Shown piece after piece: positions 5,841 to 9,573 of a stretch of 9,573 bases of DNA. Position 1 is the first letter of the stretch; every line of letters starts with the position of its first letter. The notes below the pieces were generated by a model. It made no database searches. It worked only from the letters and a program-made list of their open reading frames with translations, and had not been told where the DNA came from. Made by a program: the position numbers and the translations under genes. The DNA is taken from contig JALRJW010000068.1 in NCBI GenBank assembly GCA_023268955.1, forward strand, positions 1 through 9,573, read 5' to 3'. This stretch comes from Aliarcobacter sp. (GTDB taxonomy: Bacteria; Campylobacterota; Campylobacteria; Campylobacterales; Arcobacteraceae).

Positions 5841-7254
5841 TAAACTCCTTATTTAACACATCAACACCCAAAGCAACACCAGGCCAACCCTGCCCTGCAA
5901 AAACTGTATCACCAATATTATACAATCCTTTAAAAGGTGTTTTTGCGCTTGCTAATTGAGTTATATTTGAAATATTTATAGCTTTTCCACCACAATTAAT
6001 TCTATTGATATACTTATTAAAACTACTTGAAGTTGCACTAAAATTTAAAGATATTTCATTGTCCTTTAAATCTAGTTTTTCTTTTAGATTTCTTAAAATC
6101 TCATTTACAGTTTTATCTTTTTCAAGTTCATACTTCGTGTAACTTTCACTTTTAAGTTCATTCCAAAACTTAGCTTTTGTGTGGGTTGATACTGTAACAC
6201 TAAGACCATTTTTTGCTAGTTTTTCATCATTTTCATTGGCAATAGAAACAAAAAAAGAGTTTGAAATACAATTCTTAATTTCTTTATCTAAAATAATTTG
6301 ATAGTGATTTAAAAGCTTTTTATCAGTATTTAAAACCAAATAAATCACAAAAGCACTTTGATCATTAAATTCAAACTTGTCGTAATATTTTTGAATATCT
6401 TTATCATCAAAAAGCTTTTTAGAGTCAAATAGTGTTGAGTTCAACACTACATTTTTAGCAAAATAAACATCTTTGCTTGTTTGAACTTCAAAACCATATG
6501 GCTTTTTCAAAATCTTTTTAATCTCTTCTTTTTTTCTTACATCTACATCTTTTAAAAGATCATCAAAAATATTCCCCATTCCTTTATTTACGTAAAAAAC
6601 ATCATGAAATGGATATGCTAATCCTAAAGACATTGAAAGTAAAGTAGCATTTTTTGAAGTTGTTTGAAGTGTTATTAAAAGTTGTGCATCTATGAATGCC
6701 TTGTACTCTTTAGAAATATTTGGTAAATATTTATTTATAAAAGACTCAGCACTAACCAATACATCAAAACCATAATTTTTCAATAATTCAAATACAAAAT
6801 TTGCTGTTTTTGCATAGGCGATTAAAGAGTATTTAGAAAAATAAACAGATTTAAGTTGCCAAAATTTTTCATCAATTTCTTTGATTTTTTGCCAAAAAAC
6901 TCTGTTATTTTCATGATAATAGTTTTTATCAAGGTTTTCTAAAAATTCATCAAAATCTTTAATTCTATCTACTATTTTATCATTTTGAATAGTTCTAAAA
7001 GCTATATTACTTTTAGTAATATCAGGTACAAATCCAACTTTATCAAACATATTTTTTAAAATATGTCCTTGCTCATAGCCTACAAAAGTAGTAGCTCCTG
7101 TATTAAAATGATGTCCAAATCTTTTAAATGTACTAGCACATCCACCAAGGTTTGAATCTTTTTCAAACAATATTAAATTTTTGTCATTATTTAGTTTAGC
7201 AAATAGGCTTCCCCCTATTCCACTTCCAACCACTGCAACATCAATCTTTTTCAT
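5833..7254 (-). CDS. FAD-dependent oxidoreductase, phytoene desaturase / carotenoid isomerase-like
   Basis: The 473-residue protein has an N-terminal Rossmann dinucleotide motif, 'VAVVGSGIGGSLFAKL', an acidic residue at the end of the second strand ('LILFEKDSNLGG', Glu31), and a C-terminal FAD motif, 'GLYNIGDTVFAGQGWPGVAL'. Together these are typical of the CrtI/CrtISO branch of the amine-oxidase superfamily. The start is ATG 7254: the motif begins directly after it, and an AAGAG site lies six bases upstream. The open frame reaches back to a TTG at 7302, but those 16 codons lie inside phrB and add nothing conserved. The gene overlaps the phrB stop by 14 bases. No phytoene synthase or other carotenoid gene is in the window, so the substrate is unknown. 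A porphyrinogen-oxidising role would fit hemH nearby, but the sequence looks more carotenoid-type. Its place after a photolyase suggests a light or oxidative-stress role. Confidence 0.85.
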   Translation of the reverse strand: MKKIDVAVVGSGIGGSLFAKLNNDKNLILFEKDSNLGGCASTFKRFGHHFNTGATTFVGYEQGHILKNMFDKVGFVPDITKSNIAFRTIQNDKIVDRIKDFDEFLENLDKNYYHENNRVFWQKIKEIDEKFWQLKSVYFSKYSLIAYAKTANFVFELLKNYGFDVLVSAESFINKYLPNISKEYKAFIDAQLLITLQTTSKNATLLSMSLGLAYPFHDVFYVNKGMGNIFDDLLKDVDVRKKEEIKKILKKPYGFEVQTSKDVYFAKNVVLNSTLFDSKKLFDDKDIQKYYDKFEFNDQSAFVIYLVLNTDKKLLNHYQIILDKEIKNCISNSFFVSIANENDEKLAKNGLSVTVSTHTKAKFWNELKSESYTKYELEKDKTVNEILRNLKEKLDLKDNEISLNFSATSSSFNKYINRINCGGKAINISNITQLASAKTPFKGLYNIGDTVFAGQGWPGVALGVDVLNKEFND

Positions 7255-8602
7255 TGTTAGCTCTTTTAAACTCCTCGATTGCTCTTTTTCTTGAAAAATC
7301 AATTGAAACCACTTGCTTTGGATAATCTAAAAACATATTTTCCTGCAAAGCATTTTCAAGGTGAAAAAGTTTAGAATCAATATTTTTCAACTCAGGTATT
7401 ACTGATTTTATGAATATTCCATCTTTATCAAACTTTTTTGATTGTAAATAAGGATTAAAAACCCTAAAATAAGGAACACTATCAGCACCTGTACTAGCTG
7501 CCCATTGCCATGAACCTATATTTGAGCAAGCTTCATAATCCAAAAGTTTTGAAGCAAAATATTTTTCACCCCATTTCCAATCAATAAGTAAATTTTTTGT
7601 TAAATAAGATGAAACAATCATCCTTAAACGATTATGCATAGTGCCCGTTTCATTAAACTTTCTCATAGCTGCATCTATTAAAACAACTCCTGTTTTTCCA
7701 TCGCACCATGCTTTAAAATCTTTTTCATCATTGTTCCAATTAACTTTAATTCCATTAAGATTTTCAAACTCACTATTTGGAAAATGAAATAAAATATAGT
7801 TGTAAAACTCTCTCCAAAAAAGTTCTCTAATAAAAAACTCTTTTTCATCATCACTTACATTGAATTTTTTCACTATATTAAAAGCAATCCTTGGACTAAT
7901 CAAACCAAATCTAAAATGTACAGCTAAAGAAGAAGTATTTTCCATATAAAAATAGTCCCTACCTTCAGTGTAATTTTTGATTTTTGTTTCAAATTCACTT
8001 AACAATTCATAGGCAGTTTTATTTAAAAATTCTGGTAAATCAACTTTACTAAATCCCATATCCTCTAGGTTTATAATTGAAGAAAAATTAAAATCTACAA
8101 GTTTAAGATTCTTAATATTTCCCAAAGAATCAAATTCATTTAAACCATTACTTTGCCATATAAACTTCAAGTTTTTATAAAAAGGAGTAAATACTTTATA
8201 AGGTGTTCCATCAGCTTTTAAACCATCATTTGGATGAATTAAAAAACTATCATAAAACCTTTTTAAAGGAATTAGTTTTTCAATCTCTTGGTCTCTATTT
8301 TTAGCATAATCATCAAAATCAACTGAAGTTAAAACTTCATCAAATCCAAAAGAAGAAAGTTTTTGAAAAACTTCGAAAGGTTTTCCATAAAAAACTTGCA
8401 AATCTAAACCTAAATTTTTTAAATCCTCTTTTAGGTTTTTAACACTTTCATAGATAAAAGTTACTCTTTTATCCTTTGAATCTACTTTGTCTAAGATATT
8501 TTTATCAAAAATAAAAATTGGTAATACTTCATCTTTTGCATTAGCTAAAATAGCGTTATCTTTGATTCTTAAATCTCTTCTAAACCAAAGTATTTGTTTC
8601 AT
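7241..8602 (-). CDS. phrB: Deoxyribodipyrimidine photolyase (class I CPD type)
   Basis: The 453-residue protein matches the length and layout of E. coli PhrB: an N-terminal antenna-binding Rossmann domain beginning 'ILWFRRDLRIKDNAIL', then a helical FAD domain from about 195. Conserved pieces are 'RELFWREFYNYI' (259-270), 'DGKTGVVLIDAAMRKF' (301-316), 'TGTMHNRLRMIVSSYL' (319-334), 'LLIDWKWGE' (338-346) and 'SWQWAASTGADSVPYFRVF' (364-382). The likely electron-transfer tryptophans are Trp299, Trp342 and Trp365, and Asn361 occupies the position of the flavin-contacting Asn378 of E. coli. It should repair cyclobutane pyrimidine dimers using light and FADH-. A signalling cryptochrome role cannot be excluded from sequence alone. 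The ATG overlaps the stop of the DUF523-DUF1722 gene by one base (TAATG), and the 3' end overlaps the oxidoreductase, so it is translated from a coupled operon. Confidence 0.95.
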   Translation of the reverse strand: MKQILWFRRDLRIKDNAILANAKDEVLPIFIFDKNILDKVDSKDKRVTFIYESVKNLKEDLKNLGLDLQVFYGKPFEVFQKLSSFGFDEVLTSVDFDDYAKNRDQEIEKLIPLKRFYDSFLIHPNDGLKADGTPYKVFTPFYKNLKFIWQSNGLNEFDSLGNIKNLKLVDFNFSSIINLEDMGFSKVDLPEFLNKTAYELLSEFETKIKNYTEGRDYFYMENTSSLAVHFRFGLISPRIAFNIVKKFNVSDDEKEFFIRELFWREFYNYILFHFPNSEFENLNGIKVNWNNDEKDFKAWCDGKTGVVLIDAAMRKFNETGTMHNRLRMIVSSYLTKNLLIDWKWGEKYFASKLLDYEACSNIGSWQWAASTGADSVPYFRVFNPYLQSKKFDKDGIFIKSVIPELKNIDSKLFHLENALQENMFLDYPKQVVSIDFSRKRAIEEFKRANNEKD

Positions 8603-9438
8603 TATTTATATGCCTTAATATCTGATCTTAAAGCTAATTCCTTTGGATATGGATCTAAGAAAACTTGAGTTTTCAAATAAGATACATCAAATCTTTTAAC
8701 ATAAATATTTATCAACTTGATAACTGCAATTAACGGAATAATTCTTTCTTTGTATTCATTTATAGAAGCTAGAATTTCCTCTTTTTCTTCTTGGGTAATA
8801 AGTTTTTTGAAATATCCAAATATATGTTGAAGAACATTATAAGTTTTTCCAACACTACCTTTTTTATGAATTGCTTTCAAAAATTCATTTTTATAATTTT
8901 CTAAAACCTCTTCAATAGGTTTTTTCTCATGATTTGCAACAATATTTCCTAAAGTTTTATAAGGAGATTCACCCTTTGACATTACTAAATATTTGTATTT
9001 TGTATGAAATTCAACTAAATTCTTGAAAGTTGGATTTGACTTAATAAGATTGTGAACATCACTATATGCAAATACTTGCATTAAAAAATTTTCCCTTAAC
9101 CACGCATCATTTAATCTTCCTTCTTCTTCAATAGGAAGATATGGGTATTTTTCCTTTAATTTGCTTGCAAATAAACCTACACCTTTTTTTTCACTTGGAG
9201 CATTTACTTCTTGATAAACTTTAACTCTTTCAAGACCGCATGTTGGAGAAGCTGACTTTAAAATAAAACCTGATAATTCATGCTCTTTAATTTCATCTGA
9301 AATTTCATCTGAAACTTTTTGCAATTCATCAGTTAAATCAACTGCACCATAAGTTGTTCTTACCCTTATTTCTTGCTCAGCATTTTCTACAAGTCTAATA
9401 GTATTTCTTGGAGTCCCCCAAATTTGATGTTCCGGGCA
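8602..9438 (-). CDS. DUF523-DUF1722 protein (TudS/YbgA type), N-terminus lost at a join
   Basis: From the Cys codon at 9438-9436 onward the frame reads as a DUF523 domain (TudS-like, thiouracil-desulfurase family) followed by a DUF1722 (YbgA) domain. DUF523 signs are 'CPEHQIWGTPRNTIRLV', 'AVDLTDEL' and 'ILKSASPTCGLERVKVY'; two of the iron-sulfur-type cysteines (CPE and PTCG) are present. The first, in the usual N-terminal 'SCLLG', is missing because the upstream sequence is SerRS instead. DUF1722 starts near 'MQVFAYSDVHNLIKSNP' and includes 'FHTKYKYLVMSKGESPYKTL' and a C-terminal 'YLKTQVFLDPYPKELALR'. The stop shares one base with the phrB start. The pairing with photolyase is classic (ybgA-phr in E. 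coli), so this gene is native to the operon and only its first ~60-70 codons are absent. The exact biochemical role of DUF1722 is unknown. Confidence 0.85.
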   Translation of the reverse strand, partial: CPEHQIWGTPRNTIRLVENAEQEIRVRTTYGAVDLTDELQKVSDEISDEIKEHELSGFILKSASPTCGLERVKVYQEVNAPSEKKGVGLFASKLKEKYPYLPIEEEGRLNDAWLRENFLMQVFAYSDVHNLIKSNPTFKNLVEFHTKYKYLVMSKGESPYKTLGNIVANHEKKPIEEVLENYKNEFLKAIHKKGSVGKTYNVLQHIFGYFKKLITQEEKEEILASINEYKERIIPLIAVIKLINIYVKRFDVSYLKTQVFLDPYPKELALRSDIKAYK

Positions 9439-9573
9439 AAATGGAACATACCACTCTTCAAAACCTCTTTCTCTATTGAAATCAAGCATATAATTGATTA
9501 ATGCTCTTTCCATTCTAGCACCATTACCTTTTAATGCTGCAAATCTAGATTTAGCTAGTTTAACACCTCTTTC
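9439..9573 (-). CDS. serS: Seryl-tRNA synthetase internal fragment, cut at the window edge and at a join
   Basis: The last 45 codons of the window on the minus strand read as the start of the SerRS catalytic core: 'ERGVKLAKSRFAALKGNGAR', 'MERALINYMLDF' and 'GFEEWYVPF'. This is the familiar motif 1 region ('RG.k...sRF..lkG.gA.leRAL.nfmld......GyeE...P.'), in a form very like Campylobacterota SerRS. An intact SerRS would continue with 'MAN' or 'MVN' and then a 'GTGQLPKF'-like stretch. Here it switches after 'VPF' to 'CPEHQIWG', which belongs to DUF523. The frame is kept, so an automated caller sees one protein starting at ATG 9513, but that ATG is an internal SerRS codon. The serS gene continues off the right edge. 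Confidence 0.85.

Noticed and set aside
7255..7302. Upstream TTG start giving the FAD oxidoreductase 16 extra residues
   Set aside because: The extra codons lie within phrB, are not conserved in type, and ATG 7254 sits directly before the dinucleotide-binding motif with a ribosome site.
1..9573. The organism being phototrophic, based on psaB
   Set aside because: The psaB piece is partial, has different codon surroundings and ends at an abrupt join; the main body is a Campylobacterota-like heterotroph with no other photosystem gene.
1..9573. CRISPR array, prophage, insertion sequence or defence island
   Set aside because: No regularly spaced repeats, transposase, integrase, terminal inverted repeats or defence-type domains were seen on either strand.

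Overview
Most of this window (about 605-9440) is low-GC DNA with the gene content and protein style of a Campylobacterota bacterium. It looks closest to the Arcobacter group, judged from recall of protein families because no search was possible. The signs are very AT-rich codon use, tight gene overlaps, a 'IAHQWRQPL' Cache-type histidine kinase, and LigA and SerRS fragments of Campylobacterota type. Both ends are chimeric. Bases 1 to about 177 encode a piece of photosystem I PsaB from an algal plastid, probably diatom-like. Bases about 178-605 are a GC-richer fragment, on the opposite strand, of a PKD-repeat surface protein of Bacteroidota type. Only after that does the Arcobacter-like sequence begin, with the last ~35 codons of ligA. 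At the right edge, a SerRS fragment is joined in frame to a truncated DUF523-DUF1722 protein near 9440. The window is best read as a metagenome or MDA assembly with artificial joins near 177, 600-613 and 9440.

Layout. Plus strand: psaB fragment; ligA tail; a double-Cache membrane histidine kinase (729-2627). The kinase ends at a hairpin terminator that it shares with the convergent hemH. Minus strand, in transcription order from right to left: serS fragment joined to DUF523-DUF1722 (TudS/YbgA type), phrB photolyase, a CrtI/CrtISO-like FAD oxidoreductase, a LytS-type four-TM histidine kinase, a LytTR response regulator with a TTG start, a 70-base gap holding a 47-base imperfect palindrome, an SRPBCC-fold protein (COG4276-like), and hemH (GTG start).

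How the genes may work together. DUF523-DUF1722, phrB, the oxidoreductase, the kinase and the regulator overlap by 1, 14, 8 and 4 bases, so they are almost certainly one translationally coupled transcript. YbgA-type proteins and COG4276-like SRPBCC proteins are recalled as frequent photolyase neighbours in other bacteria, and loss of ferrochelatase makes cells light-sensitive through protoporphyrin. The minus-strand block can therefore be read as a light or photo-oxidative stress locus with its own LytS/LytTR pair. That functional reading is inference. I see no RNA genes, CRISPR arrays, insertion sequences or phage genes, and no clearly new defence or mobile system. The most tempting novelty, the SerRS-DUF523 fusion, is most likely a join artefact.
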